The notes beneath the pieces are model-generated. The model saw only the letters and a program-made list of their open reading frames with translations, was not told the DNA's origin and ran no database searches. From contig CALLXD010000069.1 of assembly GCA_937766455.1 (NCBI GenBank), forward strand, positions 1-36,316: a stretch of DNA of 36,316 bases, in the 5' to 3' direction. A program made the translations under genes and the position numbers. Below are positions 9,034 to 15,966 of the stretch, piece after piece; positions within the stretch are counted from its first letter, which is position 1; the number at the start of each line of letters is the position of its first letter. The DNA comes from Vicinamibacterales bacterium. GTDB taxonomy: Bacteria > Acidobacteriota > Vicinamibacteria > Vicinamibacterales > UBA8438.

Positions 9034-9674
9034 TGCGACATACCGTCCGGCTCCTGACCGTGTGTGTGGCCAGCAGCGCCGCGATCGGCGCGGGGCAAGC
9101 CCCGGCCCCGGCGTCGAGGGATCTCGTTGACAGAGTGGTGGCGGTCGCCGCGAACCAGGTCATCATGTTGTCGGATGCGCGAGCGTTCTTGGAGCTCAGA
9201 CTCGTCGACACGCGCGGCGCCTCGGATCCGATTCCCCCCATACTGACCACGCTGATCGAACGTCAGCTCGTGCTGGCCGAGATTCCCGCCAACCTGATCG
9301 CCGACCCGTCGCGTGTGGAGGTCGACCGCAGCATGGCCGCGGTCGCGGAGCGACTTGGCGGGGACGAGGTCCTGGCTAGCCTGCTCCCCACCGTCGGCTT
9401 CACGCGGGACGACCTGAGTCAGGTGCTGCGCGAGGACCTCCGAGTTGAGCGCTATCTGGCGCGTCGGTTCCCCGGGGCGCGACAGCCGACGCAGGAGGAA
9501 CTCGACCTCTGGATGCAGGAACATGCTGACGCACAGTCCGCGAGCCCGACGCCGTCGATCGAGGCTGCGCGTGATGAGGCGCGCCGTCAACTGACTCAGG
9601 CACTACGACAGGCGTCGATCGATGCGTGGGTCGCGACCCTCGTCGACCGCGGCGATGCCTACCGCGTCCCGTAG
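9033..9674 (+). CDS. SurA-like periplasmic chaperone domain protein, without PPIase domain
   Basis: A 213-residue protein with a signal peptide (hydrophobic stretch at about residues 5-19, likely cleaved near GAGQA). The mature part starts with LVDRVVAVAANQVIMLSDARAFLE, the hallmark opening of SurA/PpiD N-terminal chaperone domains (usually 'DrIvAvVnd.vIt.sel'). A helical region with LTTLIERQLVLAE and then a final helix bundle follow. No parvulin (rotamase) domain is present, while E. coli SurA (about 430 residues) has two. The start ATG overlaps the Omp85 stop by one base (TAATG), so it is coupled to the barrel gene. A role in escorting unfolded outer-membrane proteins is inferred from fold and context. 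Confidence 0.75.
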   Translation: MRHTVRLLTVCVASSAAIGAGQAPAPASRDLVDRVVAVAANQVIMLSDARAFLELRLVDTRGASDPIPPILTTLIERQLVLAEIPANLIADPSRVEVDRSMAAVAERLGGDEVLASLLPTVGFTRDDLSQVLREDLRVERYLARRFPGARQPTQEELDLWMQEHADAQSASPTPSIEAARDEARRQLTQALRQASIDAWVATLVDRGDAYRVP

Positions 9675-9692
9675 GCCCCCCGCTAAGCCACC

Positions 9693-9719
9693 CCAGCGTC
9701 GTGGCTGAACGACCGCTGG
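9693..9719. terminator. Possible hairpin terminator between convergent genes
   Basis: CCAGCGTCG pairs with CGACCGCTGG (one bulged C) around an 8-base loop, in the 67-base gap between the SurA-like gene and the convergent CPBP protease gene. There is no T-run on either side, so this is only a candidate. Confidence 0.35.
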
Positions 9720-9741
9720 ACGCCTCGGCTGTGCCATCCGG

Positions 9742-10530
9742 TCACGGCGACAGGGCACTCGCCATGTTGTAGGCGATGAGGATTTCCACCAGATTGAAGC
9801 CTGAGTGACAGATGACCGGAGCGACGATGCTCCGCCGTTTCAGATAGAGGACGCCCCAGAACGCGCCAAGCAAGCCGGTGAACAGTGCGGCGTCACGCCC
9901 CTGCACGAGATGGCCGAGGCCGAACGCGATACTGAAGACGACCAACCCGAGAACCGGTCCGCCCAGGTGCGTTTCGAAGCGCCGTAGGATAAACGCGCGT
10001 TGTACCTCTTCGCGAATGCCTCCCGCGACCACGACGACGAGCGCGAACGCGGCGGCGGCGGCTGGGGAGTTGATCAGCGCCTCCAGTGGATTCTCCGGTA
10101 CATTGTGTAGCCAGGGTGCGACGTTGCGCACAATGGTGGAAGTCACGGCCAGCAGGACCAACGCAGCCGGCACGAGCAAGAGCCCCAGGGTGGCTTCTCG
10201 TCCGAGGGGGCGCTGGCCAAAGAAAACCGCGCGAGGGGACTCTCGGCGTAGTCGGAGAAAGACCCAGATCAGCCCGAGCACCAACGCCGCGTCCAGCAGG
10301 GATAGTCGCACCACATAGGACAGTGACAAGGCGCCGTCCGGCGGCACGTTTCCGCTCGCCGTGAGCAACAGAATGAGGGCCAGCTGCGTCGGAAATCCGG
10401 AACAGAGAAGAACCTCGAGCAGCGCAGTAAGCCGCTCGATACTTGATGGCGGGACCGATGGTGCCGAAAGTGCGTCAGAACTGCTCGCGACGGCCCGATC
10501 TGGCAGGTTCGGTACGTCCCCGATCGACAT
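9742..10530 (-). CDS. CPBP-family intramembrane metalloprotease
   Basis: A 262-residue multi-pass membrane protein of the CPBP (CAAX protease and bacteriocin-processing, Abi) family, an intramembrane glutamate protease fold. After a polar N-terminus of about 30 residues it has hydrophobic segments near residues 35-58, 74-93, 115-134, 157-170, 193-208 and 214-229. The family motifs are visible: GIREEVQRAF with Glu174, Glu175 and Arg178, His207 in FGLGH, and His242 with Asn246 in CHSGFN. These are the expected catalytic and metal-binding positions. The substrate is unknown. It lies alone, convergent to the Omp85 operon and divergent from nrdJ. The ATG at 10530 is preceded on its strand by a TATGAT element (10542-10547) but no clear -35 box. 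Confidence 0.87.
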   Translation of the reverse strand: MSIGDVPNLPDRAVASSSDALSAPSVPPSSIERLTALLEVLLCSGFPTQLALILLLTASGNVPPDGALSLSYVVRLSLLDAALVLGLIWVFLRLRRESPRAVFFGQRPLGREATLGLLLVPAALVLLAVTSTIVRNVAPWLHNVPENPLEALINSPAAAAAFALVVVVAGGIREEVQRAFILRRFETHLGGPVLGLVVFSIAFGLGHLVQGRDAALFTGLLGAFWGVLYLKRRSIVAPVICHSGFNLVEILIAYNMASALSP

Positions 10531-10632
10531 TCGCGGACTGTATCATAGTGATTGATCGCCACTTGGATACGTTGAAACAGCTATATCTTGCGATTGACCT
10601 AAAAGCAAGGCACAACATCTTGTGGGTATTTC

Positions 10633-10661
10633 TTGACAATCGCGATATGTGGGCCCATAGT
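10633..10661 (+). promoter_or_regulatory. Predicted sigma-70-type promoter for nrdJ
   Basis: A perfect -35 TTGACA (10633-10638), a 17-base spacer and a -10 CATAGT (10656-10661, 4 of 6 to consensus). It points at nrdJ. If used, transcription starts near 10668 and the leader is about 280 bases, long enough to hold regulatory structure. Confidence 0.45.
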
Positions 10662-10886
10662 AGGCGAACTTGAGCGGGTGCAGCGTTTTCGAAATTTTCG
10701 AGTGGCCTGTCTCATGAATTTGGGGTCATTTTCGCCGTAATTACACTGTGTGACGGCTCGATCTGACCGGCTGCGACCTTGGCCTATTTCGTGGGGCTGG
10801 GGCGTCGACTCGCGCTGGACGATGTGGCCGCCGGTACCCCGAATTCACGAGAGAGGTCATTGGTGTTCGACTCGTTGTGACACCCG

Positions 10887-10892
10887 TATAGT
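10887..10892 (+). promoter_or_regulatory. Possible second -10 element close to nrdJ
   Basis: TATAGT matches the -10 consensus at 5 of 6 positions and would give a leader of about 50 bases. No good -35 box lies at 16-18 bases, so it would need an activator or another sigma factor. A GTGACACC copy (10877-10884) sits just upstream. Confidence 0.25.
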
Positions 10893-10908
10893 TGTCCCCA
10901 AGAGACTC

Positions 10909-10931
10909 CGTGACACCACTTAGATGTCACG
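10909..10931. promoter_or_regulatory. Inverted repeat just upstream of the nrdJ ribosome binding site
   Basis: CGTGACA-N9-TGTCACG, with perfect 7-base arms, ends 4 bases before the GGAAGGAG ribosome binding site. Another GTGACACC copy is at 10877-10884. It could be a repressor operator or an RNA hairpin next to the ribosome site. It does not look like the NrdR box known from other ribonucleotide reductase promoters. Confidence 0.45.
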
Positions 10932-10935
10932 CGTT

Positions 10936-10943
10936 GGAAGGAG
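10936..10943 (+). promoter_or_regulatory. Ribosome binding site that fixes the nrdJ start
   Basis: GGAAGGAG seven bases before ATG 10951. The alternative in-frame ATG at 10924 lies upstream of this site and has no comparable sequence of its own. Confidence 0.8.
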
Positions 10944-10950
10944 CTGCTAC

Positions 10951-13764
10951 ATGCCGAGAGGCGCTGCCCGCGAAACCGAAGCTGTCGACCCACCAGTCAA
11001 CGTGAACACCGATATTCCGACCCAGCCGGGTTTGGAGTTCCCGCGATTTTTTTCTGATGAAGGCACCGACCCATTCGACGAGATCGAGTGGGAGTCCCGG
11101 GTCGCGCTCATTGGCAGCGAGCAAGGCGAGGTCGTGTTTGAGCAGCGCGACGTCGAGATTCCCGCGTTCTGGTCGCAGCAGGCCACGAACATCGTCGTCT
11201 CAAAGTATTTTCGTGGACCGATGGGGTCGCCTACGCGTGAGCGTAGTGTGAAGCAGCTCATCGGACGAGTCGTCGACACCATTACCGAATGGGGCCGCAC
11301 GAAGAAGTATTTTGCGAGTGAAGATGACCTCCAGGCATTCAGCGACGACCTGAAACATCTACTGGTCTATCAGAAGGCCGCGTTCAACAGTCCGGTCTGG
11401 TTCAATTGCGGCTTCGAAGAAGCCCCCCAATGTTCCGCCTGCTTCATCAACTCCGTGGAAGACACGATGGAGTCGATTCTCACGCTGGCTCGGACGGAAG
11501 GGATGCTGTTCAAGTTTGGTTCCGGCACAGGGACCAACTTGTCGTCGATTCGCTCGTCGCGCGAACTGCTGGGTGGCGGCGGCACCGCCTCCGGCCCGGT
11601 CTCGTTCATGAAGGGCTACGACGCGTTCGCGGGCGTGATCAAGTCGGGCGGCAAGACCCGTCGGGCCGCGAAGATGGTTGTGCTTGATGTCGACCATCCG
11701 GACGTCGTCGACTTCATCAACTGCAAGGTCGATGAGGAACGCAAAGCCTGGGCGCTGATCGATGCGGGCTACGACGGATCGTTCACGGGCACGGCGTACT
11801 CGTCGGTCTTCTTCCAGAACTCCAACAACAGCGTTCGAGTGTCGGACGACTTCATGCGCGGCGTGCTCGACGATGGTGAGTGGAATACGCGGGCGGTGAC
11901 CGACGGTCGGGTCATGGACACCTACAAGGCGCGCGAGGTGATGCATCTGATCGCGGAAGGCACGCACGTGTGCGGCGATCCGGGGATGCAGTTCGATACG
12001 ACCATCAACGACTGGCACACCTGCCCCAACACCGATCGGATACGCGCGTCGAACCCGTGTTCCGAGTACATGTTCCTCGATGACTCGGCGTGCAACCTCG
12101 CGTCGCTCAATCTGATGAAGTTCGTGGGCGACGACACCGGGGCGTTCGACGCGCCCGCATTCGCGGCCGCGGTGCGGACCCTCATTACGGCCCAGGAGAT
12201 CATCGTCGACTGTGCCGGCTATCCGACCGAAGCGATTGGGAAGAACAGTCACGCGTACCGGCCATTGGGTCTCGGGTACGCGAACCTCGGCGCGCTGTTG
12301 ATGTCCCGCGGGCTCCCGTACGACAGTGACAAAGGTCGTGACTGGGCCGGCACGCTGACCGCGCTGATGACAGGCGAGGCTTACGCCCAGTCAGCCCGGA
12401 TTGCCCGCGATCAGGGGGGACCGTTTACCGGCTTCCCGGCCAATCGAGAACCGTTCTTGCGCGTCATGCGGAAGCATCGTGAGGCGCTGAAGGGGATCAA
12501 CGCGGACCATGTCCAAGCAGACGTGCTCGCGGCGGCTGGCCAGTCCTGGCGCGACGCGGTCGACTTGGGCGAAGAGTTCGGCTATCGAAACGCGCAGGCC
12601 ACCGTCCTCGCGCCCACCGGCACCATCGGCTTCATGATGGACTGCGATACGACCGGCGTCGAGCCGGACATCGCGCTGGTCAAGTATAAGAAGCTGGTCG
12701 GCGGTGGGCTCATGAAGATTGTGAACCACACCGTGCCGATGGCGCTCGCCCGCTTGGGATACGCCCAGAATGAAGTCGATGCCATCGTCGCCTACATCGA
12801 CGAGCACGAGACCATCGAGGGTGCGCCCCATCTTGACCCGGCCCACCTGGATGTATTCGATTGCGCGTTCAAGCCGGCGAACGGGTCCCGTTCAATCCAC
12901 TACATGGGACACGTCAAGATGATCGGGGCGACGCAGCCGTTCATCTCCGGTGCCATCTCCAAGACGATCAACGTGCCGAACGATGCGACCGTCGAGGACG
13001 TCGAGCAGGCGTATGTCGACGCGTGGCGCCTCGGCACCAAAGCGGTGTCGATCTATCGTGACGGCAGCAAGCGCATGCAGCCGCTCAATACCTCCCGAGA
13101 TGGCAAGGCGAAAGAGACGGAGGTCGAGGCCGCGACGCCACGACCGGCTCGACGCCGGCTAGCGGACGAACGGCAGGCGATAACCCACAAGTTCGACATC
13201 GCCGGGCACGAAGGCTATATCACTGTCGGCTTGTTCGAGGACGGAACGCCGGGAGAGATTTTTCTGGTGATGGCCAAGGAAGGCTCGACGATTTCCGGAT
13301 TTGCGGATGCGTTCGCGCAAGCGGTCTCCTACGCCCTGCAGTATGGCGTGCCGCTCCAGGTGTTGGTCGACAAGTTCTCTCACGTGCGGTTCGAGCCGTC
13401 CGGCATCACAAAGAACCCCGGTGTCCGCGTGGCCAAGTCGATCGTCGACTATGTCTTCCGGTGGATGGCGACGAAGTTTCTGTCCGCAGAGGCGCAGTTC
13501 CACGCTGGGGTCAACGTGCCGCAGGAGAACACGGCGGTGGCGAGCCTACAAGAGGTCGACCAGAAGCGTGCGGAGCACGCGGGGGGCGAGTCCGGCGCCG
13601 GCGCTACTACGGCCGACGATGGGGACTCGGCAGCCAGAGGGGCACCGTTCGCCATCCAGAACGATCAGGACGCGCCGCCCTGCTCAACCTGCGGTTCCAT
13701 CATGATCCGGAACGGCAGTTGCTATAAGTGCGTCAACTGCGGCGCCACCAGCGGGTGCGCGTAA
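10951..13764 (+). CDS. nrdJ: Adenosylcobalamin-dependent (class II) ribonucleoside-diphosphate reductase NrdJ
   Basis: Makes deoxyribonucleotides from ribonucleotides with a coenzyme B12 radical, independent of oxygen. The 937-residue chain shows NSPVWFNCG, CSACFINSV (about 161-168), the glycine-rich GSGTGTNLSSIRSS, the active-site segment NPCSEYMFLDDSACNL with Asn368, Cys370 and Glu372 (the NxCxE radical motif) and Cys381, and TGTIGFMMDCDTTGVEPDIAL. A TSCPD-type region follows (GHEGYITVGLFEDGTPGEIFL), and the C-terminus is a Cys-rich tail with CSTCG and CVNCG. ATG 10951 was chosen over ATG 10924 because GGAAGGAG at 10936-10943 is seven bases upstream and the earlier start lies inside an inverted repeat. 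No B12 riboswitch was recognised in the leader. Confidence 0.97.
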   Translation: MPRGAARETEAVDPPVNVNTDIPTQPGLEFPRFFSDEGTDPFDEIEWESRVALIGSEQGEVVFEQRDVEIPAFWSQQATNIVVSKYFRGPMGSPTRERSVKQLIGRVVDTITEWGRTKKYFASEDDLQAFSDDLKHLLVYQKAAFNSPVWFNCGFEEAPQCSACFINSVEDTMESILTLARTEGMLFKFGSGTGTNLSSIRSSRELLGGGGTASGPVSFMKGYDAFAGVIKSGGKTRRAAKMVVLDVDHPDVVDFINCKVDEERKAWALIDAGYDGSFTGTAYSSVFFQNSNNSVRVSDDFMRGVLDDGEWNTRAVTDGRVMDTYKAREVMHLIAEGTHVCGDPGMQFDTTINDWHTCPNTDRIRASNPCSEYMFLDDSACNLASLNLMKFVGDDTGAFDAPAFAAAVRTLITAQEIIVDCAGYPTEAIGKNSHAYRPLGLGYANLGALLMSRGLPYDSDKGRDWAGTLTALMTGEAYAQSARIARDQGGPFTGFPANREPFLRVMRKHREALKGINADHVQADVLAAAGQSWRDAVDLGEEFGYRNAQATVLAPTGTIGFMMDCDTTGVEPDIALVKYKKLVGGGLMKIVNHTVPMALARLGYAQNEVDAIVAYIDEHETIEGAPHLDPAHLDVFDCAFKPANGSRSIHYMGHVKMIGATQPFISGAISKTINVPNDATVEDVEQAYVDAWRLGTKAVSIYRDGSKRMQPLNTSRDGKAKETEVEAATPRPARRRLADERQAITHKFDIAGHEGYITVGLFEDGTPGEIFLVMAKEGSTISGFADAFAQAVSYALQYGVPLQVLVDKFSHVRFEPSGITKNPGVRVAKSIVDYVFRWMATKFLSAEAQFHAGVNVPQENTAVASLQEVDQKRAEHAGGESGAGATTADDGDSAARGAPFAIQNDQDAPPCSTCGSIMIRNGSCYKCVNCGATSGCA

Positions 13765-13765
13765 C

Positions 13766-13800
13766 GGTGCGGCGCCGGACGTGCACCACGGGCTGCTAGA
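13766..13800. mobile_element. Relic of a MITE-like element end after nrdJ
   Basis: CACCACGGGCTGCTAGA (13784-13800) is identical over 17 bases to the right end of the palindromic element at 34667-34832, including the CTAG edge. A GGCGCCG core lies about 12 bases inward, as it does further inward in the intact element. No matching left end was found nearby, so this is a degenerate or solo end. It lies 2 bases after the nrdJ stop and ends 18 bases before the stop of the convergent small membrane protein gene. Confidence 0.55.
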
Positions 13801-13817
13801 CCGTCGAGCGGCCCGGT

Positions 13818-14195
13818 TCAGCGGGCGTCCGCTGTGTCGTCCTGACCGTCGCTCTCAACCTCGCTCTCCACCGTACCGAAGTAGGCCAGCCCCACCAGCA
13901 GAGCGCCAAACAGCGCTCTGGCGATTTGCGGTTCTGGGGCCACCTGGCCGTAGAGGCGCGCGGCGCTGTGCAGTGACAGTGACTGCAGACCGAAGAGCGC
14001 CGTGAGGGCGAGCGCGAGACCGCCTGGGAGCCCCAGCCGGACAAGCACCGCTGCGGCTACCAATATTGCGCCCAGTACGATGGCGATCAGGTTGGCGATC
14101 CACGCCAGCTGCGACGGACCGAGGAGATCCGCGAGAGCGGTCCCAAGCGAGTAGAGGCCGTAACCAGTCATCCCGAGTGTGGCGGCGGTCAACAT
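13818..14195 (-). CDS. Small hypothetical membrane protein
   Basis: 125 residues, not recognised as a named family. Ala/Leu-rich hydrophobic segments at about residues 5-25, 32-52, 58-74 and 90-108 suggest three or four transmembrane helices, and an acidic hydrophilic tail (ESEVESDGQDDTADAR) follows. The start ATG (14195) overlaps by two bases the divergent start chosen for the DUF547 gene. No strong ribosome binding site is visible. The hydrophobic pattern supports a real gene, but no function is proposed. Confidence 0.6.
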   Translation of the reverse strand: MLTAATLGMTGYGLYSLGTALADLLGPSQLAWIANLIAIVLGAILVAAAVLVRLGLPGGLALALTALFGLQSLSLHSAARLYGQVAPEPQIARALFGALLVGLAYFGTVESEVESDGQDDTADAR

Positions 14196-15114
14196 GATGA
14201 TGGTGAGGTATTATGCGTGCCTTGTGTCTGAGTGCCAAACTGCCGATTGCACGGTCCCACGTTGCACCACCCCTAGACGACGATTCGGTTGGTTCGGGGT
14301 CAGCCTGCTGGTGCTCGTGGGGGTCTGGTTGGTGTCGGAAGGCCGTGTCGGTGCCGCCGGGAGGCAAGGGGCCCAGACGACCGGATTCGACCGCATTCTC
14401 GACCAGTATGTGCGAGACGGATTCGTGTACTACGCAGCGTTGAAGATAGAGCGCCGGGCCATCGACGATGTGATCGCGTCGTTGGCCGCAAGACCGCCAG
14501 CGTTCGACGCGTGGTCTGAGCCTCGCCGGCTGGCGTATTGGATTAATGGGTACAACGCGCTTGTCTTGCGTTCGGTGATTGACGCCTATCCGATTCGTGG
14601 AACATCGACTGAATTTCCGCCCAAGAGCGTCATGCAGATTCCCGGCATGTTCACCGGGCGTACGCACGGGATCGCCGGGGAGCAGCTGAGCCTCCAGGCG
14701 ATTGAGGAAGAGCGGATCGCACCATTCGACGATCCACGGGCCCATCTCGCGCTTGGCCGCGGGGCGGTGGGGAGTCCGCGCCTGCGCAGCGAGCCGTTTC
14801 GCGAGCACGAGCTCGAGGCGCAACTGCAAGCGGTCGTCGACGACTTTGCGACGACGCCCCGGCATGTCACGGTGGACCGTTCCGCCGAACAGGTTCTGGT
14901 CAATGCGTTGCTGGGGTGGCAAGCGGAGCGATTCGCCGGCCTCGCTGGCGCGGAGAGTGGGACCGGGCGCACCGCGCTCGAACGCGGCGTCGTGTCGCTG
15001 ATCGGCCCGGCGTTGTTCCCGTCCGAGCGTGCCTTCCTGGCGGAGAATACCTTCCGGCTCGCGTATCACGAGTTCGACTGGCGCCTGAATGACTTGACCG
15101 GGGGGAGGCCGTAG
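14194..15114 (+). CDS. DUF547 domain protein, probably exported
   Basis: About 306 residues. A hydrophobic segment preceded by arginines (RRRFGWFGVSLLVLVGVWLV) looks like a signal peptide or anchor, so the mature protein should be outside the cytoplasm. The DUF547 hallmark is clear: FDRILDQYVRDGFVYYAALK, then RLAYWINGYNALVLRSVIDAYP, then a His in HLALGRGAVGSPRL. DUF547 is related to papain-like/transglutaminase-fold proteins; its biochemical role is unknown. The start is uncertain: GTG 14179 and three consecutive ATGs at 14194-14202 are in frame, and the 30 residues before the signal-like segment look unconserved, so the real start may be further downstream. The SDR gene follows after three bases. 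Confidence 0.75.
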   Translation: MMMVRYYACLVSECQTADCTVPRCTTPRRRFGWFGVSLLVLVGVWLVSEGRVGAAGRQGAQTTGFDRILDQYVRDGFVYYAALKIERRAIDDVIASLAARPPAFDAWSEPRRLAYWINGYNALVLRSVIDAYPIRGTSTEFPPKSVMQIPGMFTGRTHGIAGEQLSLQAIEEERIAPFDDPRAHLALGRGAVGSPRLRSEPFREHELEAQLQAVVDDFATTPRHVTVDRSAEQVLVNALLGWQAERFAGLAGAESGTGRTALERGVVSLIGPALFPSERAFLAENTFRLAYHEFDWRLNDLTGGRP

Positions 15115-15117
15115 ATT

Positions 15118-15897
15118 GTGGATTTAGGACTCGCTGGCAAAGTGGCGGTGGTCACGGGGTCGAGTCGCGGCCTGGGCTTGGCGAGCGCCAGAGCGCTTGT
15201 CAGTGAAGGCGCACGGGTCTGCGTCAGCGCCCGCGGTCGGGAGCGCCTCGGTGAGGCTGTCGCCGAGCTGCGGGCCGTGGCCGGCGCGGACGACTCCGTG
15301 GTCGGGGTCGAAGCCGACCTCAGCACGGCCGATGGGGTCGCGTCCGTCATCGACCGTACGGTCGATGCCTTTGGCGGGCTCGACATCCTGGTCAACAACG
15401 TTGGCAAGGCCGGTGGGACCGGTATCGTCGACACCACCGACGCTGAGTGGCAGGCGGCGCTCGAACAGACCCTGTATCCAGCCATACGGGCATCTCGGCT
15501 GGCCGTGCCGCTCCTGCGGCGACGCGGCGGCGGCGTGATCATCATGATTGCCTCGATCTGGGGGAGGGAGTCGGGTGGTCGCATGACCTACAACGCTGTG
15601 AAAGCGGCGGAGATCAGTCTCGCGAAGGCGCTGGCCGGTCAGCTCGCGGGCGACAACATCCGCGTGAACAGTGTGGCCCCCGGGTCCATTTCCTTTCCCG
15701 GCGGTTCCTGGGCGACGCGCCAGGCTGAAGACCCGGAAGGGATGGCCGCGTTCATCGCGCGGGAGCTGCCATTCGGCCGGTTCGGACGGGCCGAGGAAGT
15801 GGGCGACCTCGTGGCGTTCCTCGCGTCCTCTCGCGCCAGCTGGGTCAGCGGCGCCTCCATCACGGTAGATGGCTGCCAGTCGAAGTCCCTCATTTAG
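15118..15897 (+). CDS. Short-chain dehydrogenase/reductase (SDR) family oxidoreductase
   Basis: A classical NAD(P)-dependent SDR, 259 residues. Rossmann cofactor motif TGSSRGLG (13-20), ADL at about 66-68, NNVG (93-96), and catalytic Ser146 in MIAS, Tyr158 and Lys162 in YNAVK. The C-terminal GRAEEVGDLVAFLASSRASWVSGASITVDG is standard for the family and close to FabG-like members. The start is GTG, three bases after the DUF547 stop, so the two genes are probably co-transcribed. The substrate cannot be inferred from sequence. Confidence 0.92.
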   Translation: MDLGLAGKVAVVTGSSRGLGLASARALVSEGARVCVSARGRERLGEAVAELRAVAGADDSVVGVEADLSTADGVASVIDRTVDAFGGLDILVNNVGKAGGTGIVDTTDAEWQAALEQTLYPAIRASRLAVPLLRRRGGGVIIMIASIWGRESGGRMTYNAVKAAEISLAKALAGQLAGDNIRVNSVAPGSISFPGGSWATRQAEDPEGMAAFIARELPFGRFGRAEEVGDLVAFLASSRASWVSGASITVDGCQSKSLI

Positions 15898-15929
15898 TCG
15901 GCGTGCTATTTGCGCCTTTGTTTCGTTTC

Positions 15930-15958
15930 TTGATCGTCTTTCCTTCGCCTGCTAGCAT
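15930..15958 (+). promoter_or_regulatory. Possible promoter for the helicase gene giving a nearly leaderless mRNA
   Basis: TTGATC (15930-15935), a 17-base spacer and TAGCAT (15953-15958), each 4 of 6 to consensus. The ATG follows at 15967 with no ribosome binding site, so a start of transcription near 15965 would give an almost leaderless message. Weak evidence. Confidence 0.3.
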
Positions 15959-15966
15959 GGACGCCC

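Larger units (their letters stand above)
10531..10950 (+). other. 420-base intergenic region and leader before nrdJ
   Basis: No convincing gene in either direction. It is less GC-rich than its surroundings. Contents seen: a TTGACA-type promoter (10633-10661), an inverted repeat CACAA-N4-TTGTG (10611-10624), the direct repeat TTTTCGAAATTTTCGA near 10685-10700, a second -10-like TATAGT (10887-10892), GTGACA half-sites, and the nrdJ ribosome binding site. No cobalamin-riboswitch B12 box was found. Confidence 0.6.

Noticed and set aside
10611..10624. NrdR operator (CACAA-N4-TTGTG)
   Set aside because: It is only 14 bases with 5-base arms, does not match the AT-rich core of known NrdR boxes, and has no second box at the usual spacing.
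10531..10950. Cobalamin riboswitch controlling the B12-dependent nrdJ
   Set aside because: Expected from biology, but I could not find a B12-box-like sequence or the characteristic multi-stem layout on the plus strand. A covariance-model search would settle it.
11359..12252. 297-residue minus-strand open frame inside nrdJ
   Set aside because: Antisense to strongly conserved NrdJ motifs with no recognisable domain.
13855..15069. 404-residue minus-strand open frame opposite the DUF547 gene
   Set aside because: Arg/His/Pro-rich composition typical of an antisense frame, no motif, and it overlaps a hydrophobic minus-strand protein in another frame that is more plausible.
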